Origin: Clostridia bacterium
GTDB taxonomy: Bacteria; Bacillota_A; Clostridia; Christensenellales; Aristaeellaceae
DNA length: 17,442 bases
NCBI GenBank assembly: GCA_017938645.1
Contig: JAGBBE010000063.1
Span: forward strand, 1-17,442
Direction: 5' to 3'
In this document: piece by piece, positions 6,051 through 16,448 of the stretch
Layout of the letters: each line of letters begins with the position of its first letter
Position numbering within the stretch: the stretch's first letter is position 1
Translations under genes and position numbers: made by a program
The notes under the pieces: generated by a model
The model's input: the letters and a program-made list of their open reading frames with translations, nothing else
What the model was told of the DNA's origin: nothing
Database searches by the model: none

Positions 6051-9000
6051 TCACACCGCCCCTTCGTTCCAGCGCGGGAAGGTCATCAGCTCGACGTTCT
6101 GATCGGCGACGTACAGGCCCTCGCCCAGCGGGTAAGCCTGGCTCTTCTTGCTGAAGGGCATCGGCACGTCAAACGGATCACATTCGGACAGACGGCCCTC
6201 GAGCATGATGCCGCGTCCGGATTTCGTCATGCTGAGCACGGGCTCCTTGATCTTCACGCGCGTGAAGGCGTTGTGGGAAACGGTTGCGATGGTGTAGATG
6301 CCATAGCCGGACACGTTGTCGGCGAAGAAATACTTGAGGTTGGTCACGGTGTTGTCGGTCTCGCCGTACTTTTCGATGTAGCCGTCGATGCCGTCAACCA
6401 GAATGGCAACGGGTTCGAAGGTTTCGAGCAGCGCCTTTCTGGCGTCGTTGCCGCCCTTGGCCTTGGCCTCGGTGAGCAGCTTGGAGCGGCGCGGGATCTC
6501 CTTGGTGAACAATTCCACAAAGGCCTCGGTCCAGCCCTTATCGCCGTGGGCAAAGCCGTTCATGCCCTGCTTTACAGCCCACGCTGCCAGATCGGAATCG
6601 CCGATGACGTAAACCCTCGCGCCCTTCTTTGCGAAGGTGGAGGCGAAGTTCTGGATCGCGTTGGTCTTGCCGGACTTGCGCGGGCCGCAGACCATGAGCG
6701 AGAAGTGCTCGCGCAGATCCATGCTCTGCGTCTTGCCGGTGTTCTTGATGTAGCCCAGCGGCAGACGGTCGACCCTGGCCATATCAGCCGCCATGCGCTC
6801 GTCCTGAAGCAGGAGGCTGAGGGTGGGCTCGGCAGGAATGCGCTCGATCTTCTGCGGCAGGCGTCCCTTCCAGGCGGCGGTCATTTCGCGGCCCAGCTGA
6901 CGGATCTGCTCGGAGCGGCCGGCATCGGAGTCAGCCGTGCCATAGACGGCGGACTGAATTTCGTAAATGTAGGTCTGCTTGGCTTCCTTGTCGACGCGGG
7001 CAATCATGCCGCGGCCGGGGTATTCGCGGATGCCGCCCCATTCCACGGGAATACGGGCGCTGATGGCGTCGGCATAGTCCATGCGGTCGGTCATCTGCAG
7101 CGAGATGCCGTGTACGAAGGACTGGTACTTGCCCGGCAGCTCGGTGCGCTCGTAGGCGGTCATCACGAAGAAGATGCCCTGGCTGGAGGCGGAGCGGAGC
7201 ATGTCGTAGAAGAGCTGGAGCTTGTCTTCCTTCTTCTGCTCGCCCCATTCACGCAGCTGCGCCATGCGGTCGATGAGCACCACCACAGCCGGAACGGTGG
7301 GATGCTTGCCGCCGGAAGCGCGGGCGGCCTTGTTGTACTGCACGTAGTTGTCGGTGGAGAGAAGTGCGAACAGCTTCTTGCGGCGTTCGGACTCCTGATA
7401 GATCAGCTCCATCAGGCGCACCTGCTCGTCGGGCTCGTCCTCGTATACCACATCGCCCACATGAGGCAGGGTTTCGAGGCTGGAGAGCATGCGGCTGGTG
7501 AGGCTGAAGACGTACATCTGCAGATCCTCGGGCGAGTAACGGAGCGCGAGGGACACTGCGATGGTCTGAAGCAGCGTCGTCTTGCCGCTGCCGGACAGGC
7601 CGCAGATAATCTGGTTGCGCTCGCCGATGAATTCCATGGCAACCGGCAGATAGCGCTGCTTTTCGACGTCGTCGCCCATGGCGTAGTAAGCCACAAGCTC
7701 GCCTTCGTCGGCAGGCTGCCACACGCCGTCGCGGTAGCACTTGGCATTGAGCGCCTCGATCTCGTTGAGGCGGATCATCTGGGACAGTTCGTCCAGCCAC
7801 ATGTTGCGGGCCTTGGGGAACTGATACTTGTCGCAGGTTTCGTTGAGGTATTCAAGCACAACATCCAGCTCGCTCTTGCGCTGCACCAGCTCGTTGTCCT
7901 TGTCGTCCTTCTTCTTGCGCTTGAGCTTGATGGGCTGGCCGGACTCGTTGAGGAGTCTGGGCTGCTCTTCGGGACGCAGGGCGTCGGGCGCGTAATCGGC
8001 GCCGGAGTAGCTGGTCTGGACCTGCTCGAAGAGCTCGTCGTTGCCGACCTGCACATAGCAGCGGCCCATGCCCTTGAGGTACGCTGCCTCGGGGCGCTTG
8101 AGCATTTCGCTGGAGTCGCTCTTGCTGGCAACGCGCAGACAGATTCTGAATCGGGTGTTGGCGGCGATTTCGTCGCTGACGGAGTTGGAGGGCTTCTGGG
8201 TGGCGAGCACCAGGTGCATGCCCAGCGAACGGCCCACGCGCGCGGCGCTGACGAGCTCGCGCATGAAATCGGGCTGTTCCTTCTTGAGTTCGGCGAATTC
8301 GTCGACGATGATGATCAGGTGACCCAGAGATTCTTCAGCCGGATCGCTGTTGTAGTACTTCATGTAGTCGTCGATGTTGTTGACGCCCACATTCTTGAAG
8401 ATTTCCTCGCGGCGCAGGATTTCGCCCTTGATGGAGGCCAGCGCGCGGAAGATCATGCGCTCGCCCTGCAGAGAGTCGATGATGCCTGCGGCATGGGGCA
8501 GGACGCGGAAGTCCTCGGACGTGCCGCCGCCCTTGTAGTCGATGAGGATGAACTGAACCTCGGTGGGGCTGTAGTTGATGGCAAGAGAGAGGATAAAGGT
8601 CTGCAGAAGAACGCTCTTGCCGGCGCCCGTAGTACCTGCGATCAGGCCGTGCGGGCCGTGGTTTTTATCGGAGATGTCCAGAACGAACGGAACGCCGCCG
8701 GCCTTGATGCCAAGCGTGGAGCGGATGGCCTGCCAGGCATGGTTCTCGTTCCAGAAATAACGGATGTCGATGTCCTCGACCTTGCGGGCCTGATAGGTTT
8801 CCAGGAAGGTAACCAGCGAAGGAATCGCGGAGTTTTCCACAACCTCCTTGATTCGAACCGGGGCGATGCTTCTGGAGAAGGCCTGCAGACGGTCGGAGGT
8901 GGTGGCTTCGAAGCGAACGCCGGTCATCTTGCCGTCCATGGTATAGATCGCGCCCAGACGCTCCTTGGCCTCGATCACGGCGAAGCATTCCTTGGGCAGC

Positions 9001-10712
9001 TGCTCCATGGTGGGCGTCTGCATGATGAAGGTCACGCCGAGGTTGGTGGAGGTCAGGTGGCGCATTACAGGATGATCTTCCATCAGATGCGGATCGGTGC
9101 AGAAGATCAGGTACCACGGGAGCACGGAAGCGGGCGTCTCTTCATCTTCGTCGCTCTGCTTGTCGCGCTGCATATCGGCGCGCATGCTCAGCACGCTGTC
9201 GATATGCGCCAGCACGTCGCGGATGGCGTTGGGATCGGACACGGCCATGCGCAGGGCACGGTCATCGGTGGCGTAGACATGGGGCAGCCACTTGGCAAAC
9301 GCCCACTGTTCGTTTTCGCCCTCGCCATGCAGGATGGCGATGCGCACATCGTGATAGCTGTGGTTTGCGGCAGCCTGAACGACCATGCTCTGCATCAGCC
9401 ACGGGTTGGTCTTCTGACCCAGAATGCCCACGATGGCATTATCGCGCAGAGAAATGGTGATCGGCACATCGCTCATCATGCTGTACTGGTCGTACAGGCG
9501 CTTGGCCTCATGGCGCAGCGGATCATCGGTGAGCGAAATTCTGGGCGGCTTGGTGTTGAGCTTCACCGGCAGGGGCATTTCGCCAAGGCCGAGGCGAAGC
9601 TGCAGGAAGTCGTCGTGGGACACCAGACGCTCCCACAGACGGTGGCTGCGGGAACCCGGCAGCGCAGTACACTCGGCAACGCTGAGATACTTGTGCATCA
9701 GGCGCTTGTTCTCGCGCTCGGTTTCGGCGCGGATGCGTTCTTCCATTTCAGCGTAGTACTGACGGCAGATGCGCTGGCGCTCTTCTTCGTTTTCAACGGC
9801 CTGCTTCTGGGTATACTTGCGGTTGGCGGTCGCCCACATCACGGCCATGAGCGAAGACGTACCGATCATAACGAGGCTGGAGCCCATGGAACGGCCGGAA
9901 ACCAGCGTGCTCATGAGCATGGGCATGATCATCGTAACCGAGGGACCCAGAGCCAGCCACGTGGGCAGATCCTTCTTGCGGTCCTTCTCCAGCGGCGGCT
10001 CGATCTCGATTTCGTCGTGGTTGGGCTGCTGCACATGGCGCGGCGCACGATGATACTCCGTGATCACTGAAAGCGAGGTGTTGCTGCTTTCGGGCGCTTT
10101 GGGCGCCTTGGCGGGCTGGAGCGTAGGCGAAACGGTGATTTCGTCCGCGTGGTTCACAGCAAAGCTGTCGCCCAGATACACCAGCAGCAGCGACGGCAGG
10201 ATGAGGATCCTGTCGCCGTAGCGCAGCTGGGTGGAGGCGTTGAGCAGGAACTGACCGTTGACAAAAGAGCCGTTGCGGCTGCGGTCGGTATACTGTGCGG
10301 TGCCGTCCTTATGGCGCAGAATGGTGCCGTGGGTGCGGGAGATGGACGGCTGATCGAACGCGATCAGATTTTCAGCCTTGCTGCCGATGGTGAGCTGCGT
10401 GGGCATCGCATACTTGCACAGCGCGCGGGACTCGCGGCTGACCTTGGCCACATAGATGTTCAGCCGGAGATTGCCCTTTTCCATCACAATGCGGCTCAAA
10501 TGCTTGAGCTGGGTTCCGTCCTGTCCTTCCACAAGACGGAATCCCTCCGGCACCTCCAAAGAAGCTTCCCCGTTGAGCATGACAACAGGCAGGTCCACGC
10601 TGGCCTTGCCGGTTACGGCCCTGCTGATACGCAGTCGGCCCGTCCAGTTATCGGTTCGGGGCAGATAATACTCTTTTCCGCTGTTTCCGCAATGAATCCA
10701 TAGGAAAAACAT
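6051..10712 (-). CDS. essC: EssC-like type VII secretion ATPase (FHA, 2 TM, three FtsK/SpoIIIE domains)
   Basis: 1553 residues, close to known EssC proteins (about 1480). The N-terminus (1-95) looks like a divergent first FHA-like fold; residues 100-182 are a clear FHA (LTIGSKAEN, SISRTHGTI, DRSRNGSFVNG). A Pro-rich linker leads to two membrane helices (about 253-271 and 275-294) and a charged coiled segment. Three P-loop domains follow. The first has GTTGAGKS at 693-700 with Walker B IIIVDEF near 800. The second has GLSGSGKT near 1037 with a weaker LIDRM Walker B. The third has GPRKSGKT near 1341 with ILVDGID. In known EssC the first domain is the working motor and the later ones take part in substrate recognition. 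Start ATG 10712 has AAAGGAAG nine bases upstream. It is the membrane motor expected to export the WXG100 proteins encoded downstream. Confidence 0.96.
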   Translation of the reverse strand: MFFLWIHCGNSGKEYYLPRTDNWTGRLRISRAVTGKASVDLPVVMLNGEASLEVPEGFRLVEGQDGTQLKHLSRIVMEKGNLRLNIYVAKVSRESRALCKYAMPTQLTIGSKAENLIAFDQPSISRTHGTILRHKDGTAQYTDRSRNGSFVNGQFLLNASTQLRYGDRILILPSLLLVYLGDSFAVNHADEITVSPTLQPAKAPKAPESSNTSLSVITEYHRAPRHVQQPNHDEIEIEPPLEKDRKKDLPTWLALGPSVTMIMPMLMSTLVSGRSMGSSLVMIGTSSLMAVMWATANRKYTQKQAVENEEERQRICRQYYAEMEERIRAETERENKRLMHKYLSVAECTALPGSRSHRLWERLVSHDDFLQLRLGLGEMPLPVKLNTKPPRISLTDDPLRHEAKRLYDQYSMMSDVPITISLRDNAIVGILGQKTNPWLMQSMVVQAAANHSYHDVRIAILHGEGENEQWAFAKWLPHVYATDDRALRMAVSDPNAIRDVLAHIDSVLSMRADMQRDKQSDEDEETPASVLPWYLIFCTDPHLMEDHPVMRHLTSTNLGVTFIMQTPTMEQLPKECFAVIEAKERLGAIYTMDGKMTGVRFEATTSDRLQAFSRSIAPVRIKEVVENSAIPSLVTFLETYQARKVEDIDIRYFWNENHAWQAIRSTLGIKAGGVPFVLDISDKNHGPHGLIAGTTGAGKSVLLQTFILSLAINYSPTEVQFILIDYKGGGTSEDFRVLPHAAGIIDSLQGERMIFRALASIKGEILRREEIFKNVGVNNIDDYMKYYNSDPAEESLGHLIIIVDEFAELKKEQPDFMRELVSAARVGRSLGMHLVLATQKPSNSVSDEIAANTRFRICLRVASKSDSSEMLKRPEAAYLKGMGRCYVQVGNDELFEQVQTSYSGADYAPDALRPEEQPRLLNESGQPIKLKRKKKDDKDNELVQRKSELDVVLEYLNETCDKYQFPKARNMWLDELSQMIRLNEIEALNAKCYRDGVWQPADEGELVAYYAMGDDVEKQRYLPVAMEFIGERNQIICGLSGSGKTTLLQTIAVSLALRYSPEDLQMYVFSLTSRMLSSLETLPHVGDVVYEDEPDEQVRLMELIYQESERRKKLFALLSTDNYVQYNKAARASGGKHPTVPAVVVLIDRMAQLREWGEQKKEDKLQLFYDMLRSASSQGIFFVMTAYERTELPGKYQSFVHGISLQMTDRMDYADAISARIPVEWGGIREYPGRGMIARVDKEAKQTYIYEIQSAVYGTADSDAGRSEQIRQLGREMTAAWKGRLPQKIERIPAEPTLSLLLQDERMAADMARVDRLPLGYIKNTGKTQSMDLREHFSLMVCGPRKSGKTNAIQNFASTFAKKGARVYVIGDSDLAAWAVKQGMNGFAHGDKGWTEAFVELFTKEIPRRSKLLTEAKAKGGNDARKALLETFEPVAILVDGIDGYIEKYGETDNTVTNLKYFFADNVSGYGIYTIATVSHNAFTRVKIKEPVLSMTKSGRGIMLEGRLSECDPFDVPMPFSKKSQAYPLGEGLYVADQNVELMTFPRWNEGAV

Positions 10713-10739
10713 GCTTTCGTACTTCCTTTCGTGCCGGAG

Positions 10740-10760
10740 CGCGCTGTGAAACAGCCGCGG
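10740..10760. other. GC-rich hairpin in the leader of the EssC gene
   Basis: On the minus strand CGCGGCTGT-TTC-ACAGCGCG can fold into an eight-pair stem with one bulged base and a three-base loop, inside the 87-base gap 10713-10799. No T-run follows it, so it is not a simple terminator. It could stabilise the mRNA or modulate readthrough between the kinase and EssC genes. Confidence 0.3.
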
Positions 10761-10767
10761 ATTCCGT

Positions 10768-10776
10768 ATGATAGCA
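10768..10776 (-). promoter_or_regulatory. candidate extended -10 promoter before the EssC gene
   Basis: The minus strand reads TGCTATCAT, a TGn extended -10 with one mismatch to TATAAT, in the 87-base gap after the kinase stop. No recognisable -35 at normal spacing. A start here would give separate expression of EssC and the genes after it. Weak evidence. Confidence 0.25.
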
Positions 10777-10799
10777 GGTGCGCGTCAGACCGTGAGCGG

Positions 10800-13700
10800 T
10801 TACTTCCACTGTGTCTTCAGCGTTTCGATAAGCGTTTCGTCGACCTCCATGCGGGTCGAAATGTTGATCTTGCGTTTGGCAAACTTGAGCTGCTTGCCGT
10901 CGGCGTTCACGTACAGCGTGATATTGTGATCGCCTTTTTTCAGCGTGGGCAGGTTGATTTCAATCACAATGCCTGCGTCGCTTTCGATGGGGAACACCGT
11001 CTCCACCTTGCGCGGGAATTCAGCGGAGAGGTCGCGCGGCAGATAGGTAACGGTCATGCTTCCGCCCTCTGCCTTCAGCCTTGCCGCGTCGTAGTGTTCG
11101 CTGTCGATGTCGAATTCGTAGCTTTCCGGCTTCCCGGCGTCCTCGCGCCAGCGCCAGCCGGTGAGGTAGATCTGCGAATTGGGGAAGGAGCCTTCCTTCA
11201 TTGCATCCAGACCGAAGCCGTAGAAATCGCCCACGTATTCGTTTTCGACCTCCATAGCGCCGGAACCGATGTCCTCGTCTTCAGTATCGGGTTCGGAGGC
11301 GACGTTGGTGAAGTCTGCGGACGCAAGCCTCATGGGCGTTCCATTGATATCGTCGGTGCACAGGTGGAAGGTGTAGCTGCCGTAGGACAGCTGGGGCTGA
11401 GGCTCGAGGTAGTCGAAGCGGCAGCGCAGCTCGGTGCCCTCGTAGAAGCCGATGAGATCATCGTACTTCTGCATTTCCTCCTGCACATCCTTTTCCTTCA
11501 TATCGCGGAAGGCCTTCTGTGCGAACTGGCCTCTGGCGACCTCCTGGCCTCCGCTCTCGATGATGAAGTACAGTCCGATATCACCCTTGTGGATCATCGA
11601 GGCCTGCACGGTGAGGTTGCCGTCCTGAATGGTATTGGCGGTGCCGAGCTTGACGATTTCAGCGCGTGCGTCGCGGATTTCTGCGACCACGGAGAAGCTG
11701 ACTTCAGCCCGGTTGTGCGCAGCATCCTCGGCGGTGACAACCAGATCCTTGTTGGGCTTGAGGTTCGGCATGTCAGCGGAGAAGCGGCCTTCAGCGTCAG
11801 CAACCACGGTTTCTTTGGCGCCGCTGTGTGTAATCTGCACCTTTGCGCCGGGTTCGGTAATGCCGCTGATGACGCTTATCACGGCCTCGATACGATTGCC
11901 GGGGATCATCTGATCCACGGTGACCGAAGGCACGGTGTTATCGTAATACAGCCTGAATCCCGTGCTGCACTCCTCGCGGAAACCGTCGGCATAGGATGCA
12001 TTGAAGGCGATTTCACCCGGTACCAGATCGGATACGGGAATTGTAACCTCAAAGGAGCCCTTCTGATTTGCGGTGACGTCGTAACGGCGGATTCCCTGCG
12101 TAATCTTCACCGCCATACCGGGCTGGGCCTTGCCGGCAATTGTCAGCCGGGATGCATCTGCGCCAAGGGAGGCGCTGCAGGATTCATGTCCTTCAGGCTG
12201 CTCGTAGCGGGCGTTTTCGGCCTTCATGGAGATGACTTCGCGTTCGGCTGCCTCGATCTTCATTCTGATCTTTTCGGTGTTGCCGAGGGAGTCTTCTGCC
12301 ATCAGTTCAAACGAGGTTCCGCCAACGAGCGTGAGTCCTTCAAAGGAGAAGCTGCCGTTTTGATCTGCACGCTGAGGCAAGACCTGCTCGCGGCCGATGG
12401 TGAGCGTTACAATCGCTCCGGGATCGGTCTTGCCGGAGATGGTATCCATCTGGTCGGTATAGGCGGGCTTGTCAAGGGAGAGCAGGCACTGGTTGTCGAA
12501 GCGCAGCTGGGCACGTGCATTCATTTCGGGCGATTCGCCGTCAGCATAACCGATACGGATCTCGCTCATGCCTTCATGCCGTGCGGCGGAATAGTCCAGC
12601 GTCACGTTCCAGTAGCCATTGTCATCGGCATGGAAACGGCTGGTCTTTCCGGAGCCGTTCAGTGTCCAGCTGACCTCCAGCTCCTGGTTTCTGGCAGCAG
12701 TGCCTGAAAGTACCAGCTGCTCGGTTGCGCGAATCACAACCGTGTCCGAAAGTGCAAATTCGGTGCGGTTATGCTGCGGCATGGAGATGGATTCCAGCCT
12801 GATATCAATCTTGCCCACCGATACGGGCATCTCCAGACGGGAGGTGTTGCCGGCTGCGTCTTCGGCCTCCAGAATGACGGGATAGCCGTCGGTGAGGACG
12901 AGGTGATCAAAGGAGAATGCGCCGGATGCATCCGCCTGCTGCGTGAAGCTCAGGTTTTTATGCGTCAGCGTGACCGATGCTCCGGGGTCGGCGCTGCCGG
13001 ACACAGCGGTCATCTGGTCGGTATAGACGGCGCTGTCTGCGTGCAGGGTGCACAGGCTGTCAAACTGAATTTCAGTCTGCGCTCCCAATTCGGAGAGAAG
13101 GCCGTCGGCATAGCTGACGGAAATGCGGCTGACCACCATGTGCTCCGCTTCGGAGAAGTCGAGGACATGGCTGAAGCGGCCTTCGCCGTCGGTTTCAATG
13201 ATTTCTTCGTTGAGACGTCCATTAAGCGTCCAGCTCAGGAGGAGCGGACGGTCTTTGGCCGCCTTGCCGGATACCGTGAAATTGTCGGTGGGGCGGAGCA
13301 CCTGCGGCAGCATATCGATGCGGATGGCGTCGCGCGCGCCGACTTCAACCGTGGCTTCGCTGCGCGCTTCGTTTCCGGCTTCGTCAACGCTGATTACCGC
13401 CACTGCCTGGCCGGCAGTCAGTCCGCGCGGAATGGGCAGACTGAATGTACCGTTGTCAGCGACGACGGAGGCGATCTCCTCGCCGTCGACCTCCACGATT
13501 ACGGTGGAGCCCCTGTCCACAGTACCCTCGATGGATTCTGCATTGTCATCCACAGCGCTCGCAATTATCGGATGACTGTTGCTGATGTCGATGCACACAA
13601 CAAACTCGTGATCCATTTCGCCGATTTTGTCGATGTCGTAGTGGAGGGTCAGCAGAATATCCTCGTTCTTTTCCCATTTGCGGCAGTCCACCTCCATGCT

Positions 13701-15461
13701 CCATTCGCCGTTGCTGCCGGAGCGGGTCTTTTCGACCTGTCTGCCGTCCTTCATGAGTTCAATTCTGCGGTCGGGCGTGCCGAAGCCGCTGAGCGTAATC
13801 CTGCCGGAATGGGTCATATCAATGTATTTGCCATTGATCAGCGCAGGCGTTACGGTGAATTCATCCAGCGAGAGCGTAAGTGCAGGAGTAGGTGTGGGCG
13901 ACGGGGTAGGAGTGGGACTGGGGGTAGGAGTAGGCGTAGGAGTAGGTGTGGGCGTAGGACTGGGAGTAGGTGTCGGGGTAGGCGTAGGAGTAGGTGTAGG
14001 ACTGGGAGTAGGCGTCGGGGTAGGCGTCGGGGTAGGCGTTACGGTGGGTGTAGGCGTTGCCGTAATCTCCGGAGTAGGTGTTGCGGTAGGGGTAGGCGTA
14101 GGCGTAATCTCCGGAGTAGGTGTTGCGGTAGGGGTAGGCGTAGGCGTAATCTCCGGAGTAGGTGTTGCGGTGGGTGTAGGCGTAGGTGTGGGCGTTGCGG
14201 TGGGTGTAGGCGTTGCCGTAATCTCCGGGGTAGGCGTTGCAGTAGGTGTAGGCGTTGCCGTGAGCACAGGTACTGGTGTAGCTGTCACCAGATCATACGC
14301 ATATTGATCGGCTGCCGGAGTGGGCGTCGGCACAGGCGTCTTGTCCCCGGAAGACAGGAGAAGCAGCGCAAAAATACCCAGCGCTGCCGCGGCAGCAGCC
14401 GACACGCCAATGATCATGCCCTTGTTGCCGTCATTGCCGATCTTTCTGCGAATAGGACGGCCCTTGCTGCGTGCAGCAATGAGCACGTCGATGGCATGCA
14501 CCATCTCAGCGGCCGTGGTATAGCGGTCGGCAGGAGAATGAGCACAGGTCTTTCGGAGCACATACCAGATATCCTCGTCCAGCCCATCGGGACGGGGCAG
14601 CGGCTCGCCCTTGACACGGCGGAGCTTGATTTTGGTACGTTCGGCATCATTGAGTTGTCCCCAGGGCCTGTCGGCAAAGGGGAGACGCATGCCGTTGAAA
14701 TAGTAATAGGCAACCAGACCCAGACTGTACTGGTCGGCGCGCTCGTCGTAAGCCACACGGGTGGCGGTAAAGACTTCGGGCGCCATGTAGCTTTCCGTGC
14801 CCTTGCGCACGGACTTTCCCATGCGGGCCAGCTGCTGGATTTCTGCACGATAGCATGCCTGGCCCCAGTCGATCAGCTTGTAGTTTCCGTCGGCAGTAAC
14901 AAGGATGTTTGCGTCCTTAATGTCCAGATGCATGATGCTGAACTGCGCGCACATCTGCAATACCGTGCCGATATCGCGCCACATCTGCAGAATATCGATG
15001 GTACTGCCTCCGGAGAGGTGCTGACTAAGCGGCTTGAGAATGTCCATCAGAATCATGATGTTCCACTGACGGTCATCCTCGGTTTCAAAAAAGAGGTAGT
15101 CCTCGTAAGTCAGCACATGGGGACTGACGGAAAGAAGCGCCATGAAACGCAATTCAGGAATGGTGTCGTTGAGTGCGTTCCATGCATTTTTCTGATATTC
15201 TTCCAGCGTGATTTCCCTGCGGCGAAGTTTTTCCTTCCAGAAGTTCAGGTCAACGTAAGCGCTGTTGATTGAGATAAGCTTTACAGCCTTCTCAACCTTG
15301 TTTCTGCCGCTTCCGCGGCTGACACGGAATACAGAAGCATTGCCACCCTTGCCGAGGAAGCCTTCCAGCTCCCATTGGCCATCGCCAAGACGCGGCAGAT
15401 ACGTTTGAACTTTTTTCTCTTTACGCTCTTTTGCCAGATTTGCGTCTTCTTTGGGGGGCAT
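10800..15461 (-). CDS. giant receptor Ser/Thr kinase: Hanks kinase, TM, P/T stalk, eight Ig-like domains
   Basis: 1553 residues. The cytoplasmic kinase spans about 30-330: glycine loop [10 protein letters not shown] (36-45), Lys61 in KAVKLI, Glu103 as the probable helix-C residue, catalytic loop HLDIKDAN (Asp180, Asn185), DWG in place of DFG (198-200) and MAPE (226-229). All catalytic residues are present, but HRD is HLD, a non-RD type. A membrane helix (348-370) is followed by about 150 residues of Pro/Thr stalk (375-526), then eight beta-sandwich modules at about 555, 644, 730, 820, 916, 1007, 1107 and 1198, and a C-terminal beta-rich region with an acidic linker. Architecture resembles PrkC/PknB-type receptor kinases, but with an Ig-like ectodomain rather than PASTA. 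AGGAG precedes ATG 15461, 32 bases after the phosphatase stop. It probably phosphorylates threonines read by the local FHA proteins. Confidence 0.93.
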   Translation of the reverse strand: MPPKEDANLAKERKEKKVQTYLPRLGDGQWELEGFLGKGGNASVFRVSRGSGRNKVEKAVKLISINSAYVDLNFWKEKLRRREITLEEYQKNAWNALNDTIPELRFMALLSVSPHVLTYEDYLFFETEDDRQWNIMILMDILKPLSQHLSGGSTIDILQMWRDIGTVLQMCAQFSIMHLDIKDANILVTADGNYKLIDWGQACYRAEIQQLARMGKSVRKGTESYMAPEVFTATRVAYDERADQYSLGLVAYYYFNGMRLPFADRPWGQLNDAERTKIKLRRVKGEPLPRPDGLDEDIWYVLRKTCAHSPADRYTTAAEMVHAIDVLIAARSKGRPIRRKIGNDGNKGMIIGVSAAAAAALGIFALLLLSSGDKTPVPTPTPAADQYAYDLVTATPVPVLTATPTPTATPTPEITATPTPTATPTPTPTPTATPTPEITPTPTPTATPTPEITPTPTPTATPTPEITATPTPTVTPTPTPTPTPTPSPTPTPTPTPTPTPSPTPTPTPTPTPTPSPTPTPSPTPTPALTLSLDEFTVTPALINGKYIDMTHSGRITLSGFGTPDRRIELMKDGRQVEKTRSGSNGEWSMEVDCRKWEKNEDILLTLHYDIDKIGEMDHEFVVCIDISNSHPIIASAVDDNAESIEGTVDRGSTVIVEVDGEEIASVVADNGTFSLPIPRGLTAGQAVAVISVDEAGNEARSEATVEVGARDAIRIDMLPQVLRPTDNFTVSGKAAKDRPLLLSWTLNGRLNEEIIETDGEGRFSHVLDFSEAEHMVVSRISVSYADGLLSELGAQTEIQFDSLCTLHADSAVYTDQMTAVSGSADPGASVTLTHKNLSFTQQADASGAFSFDHLVLTDGYPVILEAEDAAGNTSRLEMPVSVGKIDIRLESISMPQHNRTEFALSDTVVIRATEQLVLSGTAARNQELEVSWTLNGSGKTSRFHADDNGYWNVTLDYSAARHEGMSEIRIGYADGESPEMNARAQLRFDNQCLLSLDKPAYTDQMDTISGKTDPGAIVTLTIGREQVLPQRADQNGSFSFEGLTLVGGTSFELMAEDSLGNTEKIRMKIEAAEREVISMKAENARYEQPEGHESCSASLGADASRLTIAGKAQPGMAVKITQGIRRYDVTANQKGSFEVTIPVSDLVPGEIAFNASYADGFREECSTGFRLYYDNTVPSVTVDQMIPGNRIEAVISVISGITEPGAKVQITHSGAKETVVADAEGRFSADMPNLKPNKDLVVTAEDAAHNRAEVSFSVVAEIRDARAEIVKLGTANTIQDGNLTVQASMIHKGDIGLYFIIESGGQEVARGQFAQKAFRDMKEKDVQEEMQKYDDLIGFYEGTELRCRFDYLEPQPQLSYGSYTFHLCTDDINGTPMRLASADFTNVASEPDTEDEDIGSGAMEVENEYVGDFYGFGLDAMKEGSFPNSQIYLTGWRWREDAGKPESYEFDIDSEHYDAARLKAEGGSMTVTYLPRDLSAEFPRKVETVFPIESDAGIVIEINLPTLKKGDHNITLYVNADGKQLKFAKRKINISTRMEVDETLIETLKTQWK
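13880..14340. repeat. low-complexity Pro/Thr codon repeats encoding the kinase stalk
   Basis: About 150 codons of alternating Pro and Thr, with interspersed Ala, Ser, Val and Glu-Ile, between the membrane helix and the first Ig-like module of the kinase. Such stalks are extended and could span a Gram-positive wall. The DNA repeats make assembly collapse or slippage possible here. Confidence 0.9.
14062..14187. repeat. three tandem 42-base units inside the kinase stalk
   Basis: The 11-base string GTAATCTCCGG recurs at 14062, 14104 and 14146, exactly 42 bases apart; the third unit diverges towards its end. A related copy starts at 14218, off the 42-base register. Each unit encodes 14 residues with the pattern Glu-Ile-(Thr/Ala)-Pro and Pro/Thr alternation, so copy-number change would keep the frame. 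Confidence 0.85.
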
Positions 15462-15493
15462 TGGTGTTCACTCCTGGTTGCACGGTTTGCGGA

Positions 15494-16447
15494 TTAGCGG
15501 AGGAAGAATTCAATCCATTCAGCAATCAGATACAGATTGACCACGCCGACGAGCGCAAGCAGTCTGCGGAACTTCTTGCGGCGCGCATACAGCGTCTGGA
15601 TGCTGACTTCCTTCTTCTTCGGTTTGGCTTTGGCATTGGGATCGACGGTCTTCTCGTCGTCGGATTCAACCTCGATTACGACCACGGTTACGTTGTCTCG
15701 TCCGCCGCGGGCCTTGGCGTTGCGTACCAGCGCTTCGCTGATCTGCTCCACGGGCGCCTGTGCGCTGAGCACGGACTTGATTTCCTCATTGGTGAGCATA
15801 TCGGTGAGGCCGTCGCTGCAGATGAGGTAACGGTCGCGGTTGACATAGGGGATCGAGGTGGAGATATACGGCTGGAACGGCGCGCGGTCCAGCGGCATTC
15901 CCCAGTACTGATAGATCATATGCCGTTTGGGATGGGTTTTCATCTGCTCACGGGTGATTTTGCCCTGCGTGTACAGGCGCTGGATCTCCGTGTGATCCAC
16001 GGTGAGCTGCTTCATTTCACCTGCGCTGAGGCGGTAGATGCGGCTGTCGCCCATGTTGGCAATGCGCAGTCTGTCAGCAGCGGCTATCAGCAGTGCCATC
16101 GTCGCACCGGAGTGATTGCCGCGTTCCTTGGCCTGCGCGTACACCGCCTCGCAGCCAGCCCTGAGAAAATAGACCAGTTTTTCGCGGTCAAACAGGTTTT
16201 CGCGGGCCTTGAGGCTTTCAGCGCAGCGGGAAACGGCCAGCAGCGATGCTTCCTCGCCTGCTTCCTCGCCTCCCATGCCGTCGCACACGGCAAACAGGGC
16301 GTACGGGGTGGCGCTGTACTTGAACAGGCCGCCCTCGTCCATCTTTTCCCGTTTGAGAAAATGGCCATTCAGGCAGAAACTATCTTCATTGTTCTTCCGC
16401 ACGCAGCCTTTGTCACTGCATGCAGAAGCTACCAGTTTTACAGCCAT
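15494..16447 (-). CDS. PP2C-family Ser/Thr protein phosphatase with C-terminal membrane helix
   Basis: 317 residues from ATG 16447. The PP2C motifs are intact and in order: VRKNNEDSF (Glu21, Asp22), FAVCDGMGGEEAGEEAS (Asp56), SGATMALL, NMGDSRIYRL with LTVDHT, LICSDGLTDML (Asp212), and RGGRDNVTVVVIE (Asp251). These include the metal-binding aspartates, so it should be an active Mn/Mg-dependent phosphatase. A charged linker (262-295) precedes a probable membrane helix (about 295-311) near the C-terminus, unlike the soluble PrpC/Stp type, and would hold it next to the kinase. The open frame extends to 16507, but the start is placed at 16447: one base after the TAA of the upstream gene, whose last codons supply the AGAAGGAAG ribosome binding site. 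It probably reverses the phosphorylation made by the kinase encoded 32 bases downstream. Confidence 0.95.
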   Translation of the reverse strand: MAVKLVASACSDKGCVRKNNEDSFCLNGHFLKREKMDEGGLFKYSATPYALFAVCDGMGGEEAGEEASLLAVSRCAESLKARENLFDREKLVYFLRAGCEAVYAQAKERGNHSGATMALLIAAADRLRIANMGDSRIYRLSAGEMKQLTVDHTEIQRLYTQGKITREQMKTHPKRHMIYQYWGMPLDRAPFQPYISTSIPYVNRDRYLICSDGLTDMLTNEEIKSVLSAQAPVEQISEALVRNAKARGGRDNVTVVVIEVESDDEKTVDPNAKAKPKKKEVSIQTLYARRKKFRRLLALVGVVNLYLIAEWIEFFLR

Positions 16448-16448
16448 T

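Noticed and set aside
5373..10070. Plus-strand open frame of 1565 codons opposite EssC and the LytTR gene, and similar long ones at 2371-4671, 10731-12707 and 12771-15272
   Set aside because: Composition is dominated by His, Gly, Ala, Leu and Val without domain motifs, and each lies antisense to a gene with clear catalytic or binding motifs. They follow from codon bias on the coding strand.
13678..14307. Plus-strand frame of almost pure Gly-Val repeats
   Set aside because: It is the reverse complement of the Pro/Thr codon repeats of the kinase stalk.
13880..14340. Short periodic repeats resembling a CRISPR array
   Set aside because: Units are contiguous with no unique spacers, stay in frame and encode a Pro/Thr stalk.
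6051..15461. EssC and the giant kinase are both exactly 1553 residues long
   Set aside because: Their sequences and domains are unrelated, so equal length is coincidence and not a duplication.
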